Shown: positions 9,306-18,886 of the stretch, piece by piece
Layout: every line of letters begins with the position of its first letter
Position numbering within the stretch: position 1 is the first letter of the stretch
Assembly: GCF_001906925.1 (NCBI RefSeq)
Contig: NZ_MRWQ01000001.1
Location: 1 to 64,000, forward strand
Direction: 5' to 3'
From: Domibacillus mangrovi
Lineage (GTDB): Bacteria; Bacillota; Bacilli; Bacillales; Domibacillaceae
Length of the DNA stretch: 64,000 nt
Position numbers and translations under genes: made by a program
Notes under the pieces: generated by a model
Databases searched by the model: none
Told to the model about the DNA's origin: nothing
The model's input: the letters and a program-made list of their open reading frames with translations, nothing else

Positions 9306-10240
9306 CGCAACCTCGCTAGCATCCTCTTTAATCGTGCAGCGACAAGCTTTACATTATACGGTTTTATAATATATTCATCCACCCCTGCTTCAAATGCGTA
9401 TATCATGTCCTCTTCTGTTTTTAATTTTGAAAACATGAAAACAATATATTTCTTGCTATTTGGCATGCGACGAAGTTCATGAAGCACTGCTATACCATTC
9501 TTCTTCGGTAAAATATCATTCATAATAACGATATGGGTATGGCCAGATTGAGACCAGGATGATTGTAAAAATTGATTACCATCATTAAATGTTTGAATAC
9601 TCAGCTCAAAATAGTCAATAGCTATTCGTTGTAGCATGGTCAATAAAATACTTTTCATTACTTCATCGTCTTCAATAATGCTTACCTTAATTTTTTCTAA
9701 CTCAGGCTTATTAAACATTTCAACGATGTAAATTTCTTTATCTCCTTTAACGTTTGCTAGTTGAAGTGCTTCTTCTCCAGCACTAAGCGCTTCTGCGTAA
9801 CTGGTTGTACTATTTGCAATTTCAACGATACTGGCTGATAATCCCATTTGCATGCCCATCCCTTGTTCAAAATCAATGTAAGGAATAGATTGGAAGATTC
9901 TTTTTAGAAAATATTTTGCCTCTTCTTGTCCGGAATGAAGCATTAGAATAGCCCATTTATTTTTCTGAGAGAGCTGGAAGATCTTATCTGTATTTCTTAT
10001 TTGATTATTAAGATATTCACTTATTTGCTGGCAAGCCTGATTCGCACTATCTTCACCATACTGTTCCAACAATTCATTAAAAGCGTGAATCGCTACAAAT
10101 ACAAGGGCAAATGATGTTTTGGAGCGAGCCACATTAGCAGCTTGTAAATCATAAATCCAGTGCAATAAATCAAAATCATGTGAGTCCGTATTAGAAAACG
10201 GGCGAGATATGAGTGACATCGATTTCATTTCTTGCTTCAT
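9302..10240 (-). CDS. Degenerate GGDEF plus receiver protein, first gene of polysaccharide operon
   Basis: A 312-aa protein with an N-terminal GGDEF-fold domain (about 20-170) and a C-terminal receiver domain (about 185-310), the reverse of the usual order. The GGDEF signature is absent: the equivalent strand reads SQKNKWAILML, so cyclase activity is unlikely. In the receiver, acidic IEDDE, the switch Ser (FMFS) and Lys (YIIKPYN) are kept, but at the phosphoacceptor position I read Asn (IVIMNDILP, about 238) with Asp one residue later. It may therefore act as a phosphorylation-independent or unusual switch. The ATG at 10240 follows GGAAGGTG; an upstream TTG start is less convincing. It is translationally coupled to the HEAT gene. 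Confidence 0.7.
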   Translation of the reverse strand: MKQEMKSMSLISRPFSNTDSHDFDLLHWIYDLQAANVARSKTSFALVFVAIHAFNELLEQYGEDSANQACQQISEYLNNQIRNTDKIFQLSQKNKWAILMLHSGQEEAKYFLKRIFQSIPYIDFEQGMGMQMGLSASIVEIANSTTSYAEALSAGEEALQLANVKGDKEIYIVEMFNKPELEKIKVSIIEDDEVMKSILLTMLQRIAIDYFELSIQTFNDGNQFLQSSWSQSGHTHIVIMNDILPKKNGIAVLHELRRMPNSKKYIVFMFSKLKTEEDMIYAFEAGVDEYIIKPYNVKLVAARLKRMLARLR

Positions 10241-10562
10241 TAAATGGGGCACCTTCCTTCTTACTATCTTCAAAATGCCATACTTTTTATAAAATGATTC
10301 TTTTTCCTATTGCCTACATCATATTGATAGATACTTACACATTTCTTTCAACATTCTTATTAATCTCTTAAAAATATAAAAAGGGCTATCCTAAGGCTTT
10401 ATATATAACAAAATTGAGATGTAACTCAGTTGTCTTTCCGAATGTTTCTACTAAAATTTGATTGTGATGTCATCTTATCCTTTGATTATAATATTTAATC
10501 TTGCGATAATATAATAGTAAATATTTTCCCATTGTTTTAAAAATGAAAGTTGGTGTATTTTT

Positions 10563-11693
10563 GTGATACGTGTCATCTTAGTTGATGATGAACCTTTAGC
10601 TTTAAGAAGTATGGAAAAGAAGTTGAATGAGTTCGATAATATTGAAGTAGTTCAAACCTTTTCAAATGTAGAAACAGTGTTTGATACAGTGAAAAATCTT
10701 GACTTCCAAGTAGCTTTTCTAGATATTGAAATGCCTAGATTAAGTGGATTAGAGTTGGCGGAACTCTTAAGAGTATGGCATAAAAATATTCACATTGTAT
10801 TTGTTACAGCTCATCGTGATTATGCCATTCAGGCCTTCGAATTACATTCTGTCGATTACTTGTTAAAACCTATTTTAAAGTCTCGCTTGGCGAAGACAAT
10901 CGAAAGACTGGAAGAACAACTCCAACTTAAGAGTGAACAATTAGAGCCTGAACAACAAACTGCTTCTTCCTTAAAAATACAATGTCTTGGAGAGTTTATG
11001 GTCTACTGTAATAATCAGCCCATAACTTGGAAAACTTCGAAAGTACGGGAACTGTTTGCTTTCTTTACCACCCATTACAATTTACCTGTACATCGTGATA
11101 CAATCATCGACAATCTATGGCCTAATATTGATTATTCAAAAGCGAAGATTCAATTACATACTACGATTTCCTATTTACGAAAATCGTTAGCTTCTATTGG
11201 GTATTCAGATGTATTGCTCTTTTCAAATGAATGCTATGTTTTACAGTTAAATAACTTTCACTGTGATTCCTTAGAATTGGAACAATTGGTTGATAAAAAT
11301 GAACTTATTGGAGATCACAATATCGGAAGATTTCAAGCAGCAGTTCAGAGCTATTATGGAGATTATATGGAGAAAACAGACTATCAATGGGCCATTGTAA
11401 AAGCACGCATGCTTCGCGACAAGCTTACTCTTTTACTTCAACGTTTAATTGATTATTACACAGCAACACATCAACTAAAAGAACGACAATATTCATTGAT
11501 TTTGTTGCTACACTACAACCCTTATTCAGAAAAAACATTACAACAACTTATGCAACATTATTATGATACTGGCAACCGTGGAAGTGCCATTAAAGTTTTT
11601 CGTGAATTCAAAGAACGTTTACTTGACGAACTCGGTATTCTTCCAGATCGCATAACAATGGAACTCTACGCACAAATTATTCGTGAACAATGA
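10563..11693 (+). CDS. SARP-type response regulator (receiver, winged helix, BTAD)
   Basis: A 376-aa regulator. Residues 1-120 form a receiver domain with VDDEP, phosphoacceptor Asp54 (FLDIEMPR), TAH switch and Lys102. Next is a winged-helix DNA-binding domain (about 135-230, starting KIQCLGEFMVY, with the WP-N and LRK motifs of the OmpR/SARP type). It ends in a bacterial transcriptional activation domain made of TPR-like helices (about 240-376). It starts with GTG after a weak GTTGGTG site. It is divergent from the polysaccharide operon and lies upstream of the hybrid kinase at 12943, its probable partner, since remnants of the same pair recur at 2.6-3.3 kb. Confidence 0.8.
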   Translation: MIRVILVDDEPLALRSMEKKLNEFDNIEVVQTFSNVETVFDTVKNLDFQVAFLDIEMPRLSGLELAELLRVWHKNIHIVFVTAHRDYAIQAFELHSVDYLLKPILKSRLAKTIERLEEQLQLKSEQLEPEQQTASSLKIQCLGEFMVYCNNQPITWKTSKVRELFAFFTTHYNLPVHRDTIIDNLWPNIDYSKAKIQLHTTISYLRKSLASIGYSDVLLFSNECYVLQLNNFHCDSLELEQLVDKNELIGDHNIGRFQAAVQSYYGDYMEKTDYQWAIVKARMLRDKLTLLLQRLIDYYTATHQLKERQYSLILLLHYNPYSEKTLQQLMQHYYDTGNRGSAIKVFREFKERLLDELGILPDRITMELYAQIIREQ

Positions 11694-11695
11694 CC

Positions 11696-11745
11696 AAAAG
11701 CAGCCTATAAGTCAACGGATAAACGATGATTTAGCTGCTTTTTTT
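11696..11745 (+). terminator. Rho-independent terminator of the response regulator
   Basis: Arms AAAAGCAGC and GCTGCTTTT enclose a long loop and are followed by a T-run, directly after the regulator stop codon. Confidence 0.75.
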
Positions 11746-11778
11746 CTGATACTTATTCTTGACTCTACCGTGAAATAT

Positions 11779-12693
11779 TCATAATTGGTACAGTCGATAA
11801 TTATTTCCTGATTCTTTCTTTGCTTCAAACATTGCGCTGTTAGCACAGTTTAGTAAACTTTTTGCTTCTTTACTATGATCTGGATAGATGCTTATGCCAA
11901 TACTAACACTTGCCTCAATTTGAAAATTTTCAATCGCGAATGGTTCCCTAAACTCGGAAAATAACGTATTCACAACCACTTCTATAATTTCAACATCTTC
12001 GAGTAAAATAATAAATTCATCACCACTTACATGATAAACATGATTTCCCAATATTGATAAACTAGCAAGTCGTTTAGCTACTTCCATTAAAAATAAATCA
12101 CCGTTCAAATGTCCGTACTTCGTGTTAATTTTCTTGAACTGATTAATATCCATAAATAAAATTGCGAGCTTTTCTTGCTTTTTTTCTCTTCTTAATAACT
12201 GTGCATCAATGGATTGCTGCAGCATTCTTTTATTTGGTAAGTTCGTTAGTTCATGATGATAAGCAAGATACTTCCATTTCGAGGCTTCTTTTTCTTTTGT
12301 AATATCTGTAGCGATAGCGATTACTTGGGTTACATAATTCCCTTCGTCCTGCACTGGCACAATTATACACTGTAACCAAACCATTTCCCCATTTTTCTTC
12401 CGATTACATAGTTCACCTCTCCATTGCTTTCCTTGCATAATAAGCTCCCAAATGCTCTTCCCAAAGTCCACATGGTGATAAGTAGAGCTTATAATTCGGG
12501 CATCCTGCATATACAAATCATCTAAAGTGTATCCAATTTTTTTTATAAAATGATCATTAATCGCTATAATCTTTCCTGCACAGTTCAGCCTAATCATCAT
12601 GAACGATTCATTTAAAATATTTAGTAACAATTGGTACTCTTTGGCGATGAATGATTCCTCTTTTCTTCCATTTATATTGCCACACATATTCAT
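11779..12693 (-). CDS. PAS-GGDEF diguanylate cyclase
   Basis: A 304-aa protein with one PAS domain (about 18-130, with NGEMVWLQCI and TDITKEKEAS) and a GGDEF domain (about 140-300). The active-site loop reads VSGDEF, a permitted variant of GGDEF, and the metal/substrate region FMDINQFKKIN is intact, so cyclic-di-GMP synthesis is likely. No RxxD inhibitory site is visible upstream of the loop. There is no membrane segment. The ATG at 12693 follows GGATGGAGA. It lies between the regulator and hybrid kinase genes on the opposite strand and could supply the second messenger for the nearby polysaccharide system; that link is inference. Confidence 0.8.
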   Translation of the reverse strand: MNMCGNINGRKEESFIAKEYQLLLNILNESFMMIRLNCAGKIIAINDHFIKKIGYTLDDLYMQDARIISSTYHHVDFGKSIWELIMQGKQWRGELCNRKKNGEMVWLQCIIVPVQDEGNYVTQVIAIATDITKEKEASKWKYLAYHHELTNLPNKRMLQQSIDAQLLRREKKQEKLAILFMDINQFKKINTKYGHLNGDLFLMEVAKRLASLSILGNHVYHVSGDEFIILLEDVEIIEVVVNTLFSEFREPFAIENFQIEASVSIGISIYPDHSKEAKSLLNCANSAMFEAKKESGNNYRLYQL

Positions 12694-12942
12694 TATTCTT
12701 TCTCCATCCCTTCTCTTTTCTTTTTAGAATAGATTTAGTGACTTACAATCTACTTTTCAAACACTTACAGTTTTCTTAAACGATTGTTATAAAAAAAGAG
12801 AATTCTCAATCTTTGTGACCGGTATTCCCCTTTCCATGAATAAAGTATTTCCTTTTACTCCACTTTATGACATGGTTAAAGAAATTCCACAGCGATGGAC
12901 ACAGTGTTTACGAAGTATTCATTTGGAAAGGGTGAGTTTTTA

Positions 12943-15900
12943 GTGTCAGCAATCAAAAACTATAAACGACAACATATACTAATTATTGTCTTGATTTTCT
13001 TTGTTCTCACAGGCTTACGTTTCCTATGGCTAGCTTATTATCTGCCCCCGGAACAACCAATTGCTCGTAATGGCATTTTGGACTTACGCAACTATGAATG
13101 GAAAGAAAATCAAACGATTCATTTAGACGGAGAATGGCTATTTTACCCTGAAACATTAATTGATCCTGATAATCTAACAAGTACTGCTTCTAAATCAGAA
13201 CCAATAATCCTGTCCATTCCTTCGAAGGAAGGAGACGATTCCTCTCATCAATTCGGTACCTATCGATTGAAGATCCTGCTTGATAAAAAGCAAGTTTCAA
13301 ACTTTCCATATGGCATTCAGATTCCTGCAGCAAAAACTGCTTCAGCTTTATTTGTGAATGGACAACTGGAAGGTAATTCAGGAGAGGTTGCGGCGAGTAG
13401 CAGTCTTCATCGAGGTCAAAACGTACCATACACAGCCTATTTTACAGCGTATCAACAAGAAATTGACATCACTGTTCATTTATCGAATTTCGATACGCCA
13501 GAAGGTGCATTAATTAATAAACATGTTACATTTGGTTCTGAACAAGCAGTTCTTAACGAACAAAATAATATAAAAATGTTACTATTCACAATTGTTGTTG
13601 TGCTTCTCATTCATAGCCTGTATACCATCCTTGTCTATCTATTTATTTATCGTAAAAAAATTGTTTTATTTTTTACAGCCGGATTCCTTTTTCCGGCTGC
13701 AGATGAATTAATTACTTACAATAAATCTATATTTGGGTGGCTCCTTCTCGATTATGAGTGGTCGTTAAAAATTTCAAATTTAGTCTATCTCGGCGCTTCC
13801 TTTTTCTTCGTACACTTTATGCGCGTATTGTTATCAAAATATCAAGACGCGAAGAGGTTTCGTTGGTTCACTATTTTATACGGCATTTGCGCATTAGCAA
13901 TAATCGTGATTCCCACTCATTTTTTACTTTCAGCGAATACATTGTTTTTTACGCTTTATTTCGTTTCATTTTTTTCGGTTGTCATTCTCGCTTTAAAGGA
14001 ATACATTCAAGAAAAAGAAGAATCTATATTTCTGGCATTCACTGCTCTAAGTACAACTTCAGGCCTTTTATGGGGACTAATCAAAGCATTTACCGCCATG
14101 GAAATACCCTTCTATCCCTTTGATTATTTGTTTGCCTTTCTAGGTTTTGCAGGTTTTTGGTTCAAACGCTTTTATCAAAAAACGACCCTAGTCAATGAAC
14201 TAGTGGACGATCTTAAAAAAGCGGATCAATTAAAAGATGACTTTCTCATGAGCAGCTCTCAAAAGCTGTGGAATCCAATGAATGAGATGATCACCATTGC
14301 ACAATCAATCTATGATGGAGAGAATAGTTCCATTACGATCCAAGACAAAAATAATTTGAAATACCTTATTGATATCGGCCGAGGTATGTCGTTTGCACTG
14401 AATGATCTTCTCGATTTCACTCGTTTAAAGGAAGGCACCCTACATCTTCACCCTAAAAGCACGAGTGTTCAAGGGACCGTCTTCGGTGTATTCGATATGC
14501 TGCGGTTTATCACGGATGGAATACAAATTCAAATGATTTCTACGATTCCAAAATCATTTCCGAACGTTCTTGCAGATGAAAAGCGACTCATTCAAATTTT
14601 ATTTAATTTATTGCACAATGCGATTAAGTATACAAATGTGGGATTCATTGTTGTCCATGCAAAAATAGAAAACGGAATGGCAACAATTCATATTCAAGAT
14701 ACAGGTCTAGGGATCGATGAGGAAACACAAAAACGAATCTTTTCACCTTATGAACAAGGTATTGCAAGTGACAATGGCATTGGCCTTGGTTTAAATGTCT
14801 GTAAGAAATTGATTGAACTACATGGTGGAACATTACAAATGCAATCTGTCCCAAACCAGGGCTCAAATTTCTTCTTTACATTGCCTTTAGCTCCAGAGCA
14901 AATAAATCCAGACGAAGAACCTACGTTACAAACGAAGTTCGAGTCTACGATTAAGTCTTCCGTAAACGCGACAAATGATCTGAAATTTGAATCTTTCAGA
15001 AAACAATTTATGATCTTAGCCGTAGACGATGACCCAATAAACTTGAAATTGATTAGCAATATCTTCTCATCTGAAGAATATGAAGTTGTAACCGTCACAA
15101 GCGGCGAGGATGCGCTCAAATTATTGGATAAAACGGAATGGGACTTGATCATTTTAGATGCGATGGTGCCTTATACTTCGGGTTATGCATTGGTTCGTTC
15201 CATTCGCGATCATTATTCCATTTTAGAAGTTCCGATTTTGTTATTGACCGCACGAAATTACCCGGAGGATGTCTATACTGGTCTTGCTCTCGGTGCAAAT
15301 GATTATGTAACGAAACCCATCAATTCGCTAGAGTTAAAAATTAGGAGTCGTGCACTAATTGATTTAAAATATAGTATAAATCAACGTCTTCATATGGAAG
15401 CGGCTTGGCTGCAAGCCCAAATTCAGCCGCATTTTCTGTTCAACACTTTAAATACAATCGCATCGCTTAGTTCCATTGACTCAGAACGAATGGTGAATCT
15501 GTTAAATCACTTTGGCGAATATTTACGTGGAAGCTTTGATGTGAAGAATTTACAGCGGGTCGTCCCACTTCACCACGAATTGGAACTCGTCCGTTCTTAT
15601 CTCTATATCGAACAGGAGCGTTTTGAAGAGCTTTTACACGTGAAGTGGGAAGTAGATAAATCTATAGATGTAGATATTCCCCCCATCTCCATTCAACCTT
15701 TAGCAGAAAACGCGGTTCGTCACGGAATTTTGGAAAAGAAGAATGGAGGCACTGTTTGTATTCGCGTGAAAAATCATGCTGAACATGTAGAAATTTCCAT
15801 TACAGACGATGGTGTCGGGATGGATGAAGCAATAGTGAAGGATTTGTTGAGTGACAGCAACGATACTAGGAGAGGCATTGGTTTACGCAACACAGATCGA

Positions 15901-15996
15901 CGTCTGAAGCGAATTTATGGCCAAGGCTTACAGATTAGTAGTGTTCCGAACGAAGGAACACAAATCATGTTTAACGTTCCGAAGACTTTGAAATAG
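12943..15996 (+). CDS. Hybrid 7TM histidine kinase with a second LytS-type kinase module
   Basis: A 1,017-aa protein. In order: an N-terminal membrane helix, an extracellular 7TMR-DISM-like beta-sandwich (about 45-195), about seven membrane helices (215-410), a HisKA-like and HATPase module (430-655), a receiver (690-805, Asp about 738 in LDAMVPY), then a LytS-type His_kinase domain (QPHFLFN, His about 830) with a second HATPase. In the first HisKA the phosphoacceptor position reads Gln (SSSQKLWNP instead of SHEL), so that module probably cannot autophosphorylate. GTG at 12943 is chosen over ATG at 12895 because GGAAAGGGTGAG lies correctly before it. The likely partner is the SARP regulator at 10563. 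Confidence 0.8.
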   Translation: MSAIKNYKRQHILIIVLIFFVLTGLRFLWLAYYLPPEQPIARNGILDLRNYEWKENQTIHLDGEWLFYPETLIDPDNLTSTASKSEPIILSIPSKEGDDSSHQFGTYRLKILLDKKQVSNFPYGIQIPAAKTASALFVNGQLEGNSGEVAASSSLHRGQNVPYTAYFTAYQQEIDITVHLSNFDTPEGALINKHVTFGSEQAVLNEQNNIKMLLFTIVVVLLIHSLYTILVYLFIYRKKIVLFFTAGFLFPAADELITYNKSIFGWLLLDYEWSLKISNLVYLGASFFFVHFMRVLLSKYQDAKRFRWFTILYGICALAIIVIPTHFLLSANTLFFTLYFVSFFSVVILALKEYIQEKEESIFLAFTALSTTSGLLWGLIKAFTAMEIPFYPFDYLFAFLGFAGFWFKRFYQKTTLVNELVDDLKKADQLKDDFLMSSSQKLWNPMNEMITIAQSIYDGENSSITIQDKNNLKYLIDIGRGMSFALNDLLDFTRLKEGTLHLHPKSTSVQGTVFGVFDMLRFITDGIQIQMISTIPKSFPNVLADEKRLIQILFNLLHNAIKYTNVGFIVVHAKIENGMATIHIQDTGLGIDEETQKRIFSPYEQGIASDNGIGLGLNVCKKLIELHGGTLQMQSVPNQGSNFFFTLPLAPEQINPDEEPTLQTKFESTIKSSVNATNDLKFESFRKQFMILAVDDDPINLKLISNIFSSEEYEVVTVTSGEDALKLLDKTEWDLIILDAMVPYTSGYALVRSIRDHYSILEVPILLLTARNYPEDVYTGLALGANDYVTKPINSLELKIRSRALIDLKYSINQRLHMEAAWLQAQIQPHFLFNTLNTIASLSSIDSERMVNLLNHFGEYLRGSFDVKNLQRVVPLHHELELVRSYLYIEQERFEELLHVKWEVDKSIDVDIPPISIQPLAENAVRHGILEKKNGGTVCIRVKNHAEHVEISITDDGVGMDEAIVKDLLSDSNDTRRGIGLRNTDRRLKRIYGQGLQISSVPNEGTQIMFNVPKTLK

Positions 15997-16038
15997 ATGA
16001 AAAGATTCCACTCCTACACTTGTTTGTAAAAGCAGATC

Positions 16039-16085
16039 AAAACAGTGCGGGTTTCCATAAACGGAAACCCGCACTGTTTTTGATT
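16039..16085 (+). terminator. Strong terminator after the hybrid kinase
   Basis: An 18-bp perfect stem (AAAACAGTGCGGGTTTCC and complement), 6-base loop, then a T-rich tail. Confidence 0.9.
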
Positions 16086-16103
16086 TTTACATTATAACTC
16101 CTA

Positions 16104-16262
16104 TTAGGAATTAACTATAATCCTTTTATTTTCAGTAAAATCAACGGAGCTCCCGCTAACACTTACAGCAACAATGACCTTTTTATTCACAGCTAAAGGA
16201 AGACTGCCTCCAAATACAACAGTTCTTCCGTCATGTGTTCTATGTAATACGTACAGCTCCAT
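16104..16262 (-). pseudogene. Fragment of a GlcG/HbpS-like (DUF336) protein
   Basis: A 52-codon open frame from ATG 16262 (AAGGTGG upstream) contains VVFGGSLPLAVNKKVIVAVS, which resembles the conserved C-terminal GG(L/V)PI-V-G-IGAIGVSG strand region of the GlcG/HbpS heme-binding-like family. The family is normally about 130-150 aa, so only a third is present, and the typical Gly-rich SGG motif is altered. It is more likely a decayed remnant than a working small gene. Confidence 0.45.
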
Positions 16263-16269
16263 TTATTTT

Positions 16270-16727
16270 TTTCCACCTTAAATGTTAATTTATTCAAACG
16301 AAACAACTCCTTGTATTTTCTTGCCGCCTATTGTTTTAAAAAATCTTGTTTTAAAAAGCGAGATAATTTCTTGACACAACTATATATACCTAAGTGTTCA
16401 AAATGAAAATTAGTTATTCCCTTGGATTTCCGGTTCCTAGATTTTCTAAACTAACAATAGCGAATAAAGAAATGGGAGCCAACAAACATAAAAAATCTGC
16501 ACCCGTCGCCTGACGGATGCAGTATATGTGAGGGGGCCATCTCTGACCCATATTGTAGTGTATACAATAAGGCAGCTTCCGAAGCGGCATAAGCCCTATG
16601 TAGCTGCATAAAGCGGAAATTTTAAATTTATAAAAGCAGTTTATTATTGTCGTTCCTTTTTCCCTTTAGGTATTCAACTTCCTCTTTTTATCCATACTAA
16701 TCATACTGCAAAAAGAAGGGTGATGTC
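16270..16727. other. Gene-less stretch with hairpins
   Basis: No convincing open frame. At 16497-16522 the arms CTGCATCCGTC and GACGGGTGCAG (one mismatch) precede a T-run on the minus strand, which looks like a minus-strand terminator although no minus gene ends here. A second weaker hairpin (GCAGCT/AGCTGC) lies near 16572-16607. It may be debris of a lost gene. Confidence 0.5.
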
Positions 16728-18293
16728 ATGATACGCAAAATTGTCCTATCGGTGATTCTGTTCTTATTCATGGTCGCTGGTTTATGCTGGTATTTTCTCC
16801 TTACGCCTACAAAAGATATACATAACGTGTCCATTAAGACAACGGATCATCCAGTAATCGTATTAGTGATTGATTCCCTCATGGATCAGCCGTTGAGAAA
16901 AGCAATAGATGAAGGTAAAGCGCCCGCACTCGAGTTTTTAATGACACATGGACAGTATCTTCCTGAGGTAGTCAGTTCTTATCCCACGATGTCTGTGACC
17001 ATTGATAGCACTCTTTTAACGGGTACTTATGCTGATCAGCATAAGATCCCAGGGCTTAGCTGGTTTAAGCAAGATGAAAACCGCCTTATTAGTTATGGAG
17101 GCGGAAAAAGAGAAATGTGGAACCTTGGCGGAAAAAATGTGTTAAATGATGGCCTAATCCAGTTAAACAAAACGCATTTAAACAAGAATATCCCTACCAT
17201 TTATGAAGAGCTGGAGAAAAGTCATATTCAATCCGCTTCTATAAACGGTCTGATCCATCGTGGGAATCATGCCCATCGTTTACATATTCCAACACTTGTT
17301 TCAAAGATGAACCTTTTGCCACACGAGGTAGAAATAAATGGACCGGTCCTTCTATCCATGGGCAGCCTGTCACAATTCAATCCAGAAAATAACCAGTATA
17401 ATCATGTATGGCAATCAATGGGCATCAATAATCAATTTACAGCAAATGAGTTAATATACTTCATTCAAAAAGATAAATTACCTGCCTTCACTCTCGCCTA
17501 TTTCCCGGATTTCGATCAGCAAGTTCATGATCATGGACCAAAGGAACAGAAAGGGATTGAAGAAGTGGATAAACAGCTTCAGACCATTTTGAATGCCTAT
17601 TCATCCTGGGATGAAGCGATTCAAAAAGCCATTTGGATTGTGCACGGCGACAGCGGACAATCCGCTGTTATCAATGATCGCAAAAAGGCGCTAATTGATT
17701 TAAATACGTTACTGGACGAGTATACCTTTTGGAACCCTGATCAACCTTCTGACAAGGAACTGGCTTTAGCTGTCAATGAAAGGATGGCATACATTTATCT
17801 AGAAGATGAAAGGATTAATCTATCCGACATTTCATCGAAATTAAAAAAGGAGGCCCGAATTGGTTTCATTGCTTGGAAAAAGGACAATATCAGCCATGTA
17901 ATAGCGGCAGATTCTGATAAACCGTTTACATTTTCACCAAACGGTCCTTACAGAGACTGGTACGGACAATCCTGGGATTTAAATGGAGATCTTTCCATCT
18001 TGGATTTGTCGATAAATGAACAAAATAAAATTAACTATGGCGACTATCCGGATGCCCTTTCGAGACTATATGGAGCACTTCATTCACACGAAGGTCAGTA
18101 TATAATTGTTGATGCAAAACCTGGGTATGAATTTATCGGAACACATAGTCCAGATCACGTAGGGGGAGCAGCGCACGGGTCCTTACACAAATTAGATTCT
18201 GAGGTACCCCTTATTATCGCAGGAACAGATCAAAAACCTAAGAATCATCGATTGATCGATTTTAAAGACTGGCTAGTAAAACTGACAAAATAA
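16728..18293 (+). CDS. Type I phosphodiesterase / alkaline phosphatase superfamily membrane protein
   Basis: A 521-aa protein with an N-terminal membrane anchor or signal (about 5-25) and an extracytoplasmic alkaline-phosphatase-fold domain of the nucleotide pyrophosphatase/phosphodiesterase type. Seen motifs: metal ligand in VLVIDS, nucleophile region SYPTMSVTIDSTLLTG (a Thr at the usual place), DFDQQVHDHGP (Asp/His ligands), IVHGDSGQ where the family usually has a DHG motif, and a late His in DHVGGAAHGS. The metal sites look essentially complete, although the DHG variant is unusual. The ATG follows AAGAAGGGTGATG. It is monocistronic. The substrate is unknown. Confidence 0.75.
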   Translation: MIRKIVLSVILFLFMVAGLCWYFLLTPTKDIHNVSIKTTDHPVIVLVIDSLMDQPLRKAIDEGKAPALEFLMTHGQYLPEVVSSYPTMSVTIDSTLLTGTYADQHKIPGLSWFKQDENRLISYGGGKREMWNLGGKNVLNDGLIQLNKTHLNKNIPTIYEELEKSHIQSASINGLIHRGNHAHRLHIPTLVSKMNLLPHEVEINGPVLLSMGSLSQFNPENNQYNHVWQSMGINNQFTANELIYFIQKDKLPAFTLAYFPDFDQQVHDHGPKEQKGIEEVDKQLQTILNAYSSWDEAIQKAIWIVHGDSGQSAVINDRKKALIDLNTLLDEYTFWNPDQPSDKELALAVNERMAYIYLEDERINLSDISSKLKKEARIGFIAWKKDNISHVIAADSDKPFTFSPNGPYRDWYGQSWDLNGDLSILDLSINEQNKINYGDYPDALSRLYGALHSHEGQYIIVDAKPGYEFIGTHSPDHVGGAAHGSLHKLDSEVPLIIAGTDQKPKNHRLIDFKDWLVKLTK

Positions 18294-18326
18294 CTCCTAT
18301 ATTTTTTATAAAATGGAATAATGTTA

Positions 18327-18596
18327 AAATTCATTCAGTGGGGCTAGGTTCACAGGATGTGAATCATGCAGATGTTGTCACAGGACGTGACGATCTTAGT
18401 CTACGTTCCGCTCATCCCCCACTGAATGAATAGGAACTCAGGTAAAGAGCACCGCGTCCTGCGGCAATACGTGAGTGACCGGCTCTGCCTGGCCCGAACC
18501 AATCAGGCTTTTACGGACAGTTGATCCCCCGCTTATCCTTCTTTTCTTTTCGACATCTTGAAGCGGGGGTCTTACTGCCCGTTAATACGGGATAAA
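18327..18596 (+). repeat. Repeat copy R2, full form
   Basis: A full-length copy lacking the first few bases (starts AAATTCATTCAGTGGGG). It has module A (18330-18430, 14-bp terminal inverted repeat TTCATTCAGTGGGG and inner hairpins), then module B with ACTCAGGTA paired to a diverged TACGTGAGT, a CCGC-GTCCT-GCGG hairpin, and the right-end stem CCCCCGCTT/AAGCGGGGG. It lies just after the phosphodiesterase stop codon. Confidence 0.85.
18330..18430 (-). ncRNA. Bacillaceae-1-like RNA structure (module A of R2)
   Basis: Read on the minus strand, a 14-bp closing stem encloses an inner stem and two hairpins whose terminal loops are GUCCU and AUCCU. Two RUCCU terminal loops are the hallmark I recall for the Bacillaceae-1 RNA motif. 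Family assignment is from memory; a covariance-model search would decide. No promoter is evident. Confidence 0.45.
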
Positions 18597-18712
18597 AGCG
18601 AAGATTATTTTGTTCCATCTTTATTTTCGCATTGGCTATTACCTTCACTAATCAGATGGAAAGTGGATTTTATCTATTCTCCCCAAAATCAAAACAAAAA
18701 AGAGCCCCCTCA

Positions 18713-18868
18713 TCAGAGCCCAAAATAATGCATATATACATACCAAATCCCCAAAATCACCGCTGCAAAAAAAGCCAATCCGAATAATTTCTTCAGAAGC
18801 CATATCACGATCAGCACAACAAGCAGGACAATGAGCACTGTTCGCGTTATCATGAGCAGTTCCAGCAC
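18713..18868 (-). CDS. Small 51-aa membrane protein
   Basis: A short gene starting with GTG (18868) after a very strong AAGGAGGGGGATAAG site. It encodes MLELLMITRT, then two hydrophobic stretches (TVLIVLLVVLIVIWLL and FFAAVILGIWYVYM) separated by KKLFGL. It begins 18 bp after the DUF2325 gene stop on the same strand and is therefore probably cotranscribed. It matches no family I recognise. The ribosome-binding site and the sustained hydrophobicity make it believable despite its size. Confidence 0.65.
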   Translation of the reverse strand: MLELLMITRTVLIVLLVVLIVIWLLKKLFGLAFFAAVILGIWYVYMHYFGL

Positions 18869-18886
18869 CTTATCCCCCTCCTTTTT

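Noticed and set aside
18700-18725. Possible terminator with two GAGCCC copies after the 51-aa gene
   Set aside because: The two copies are direct, not inverted, so no stem forms.
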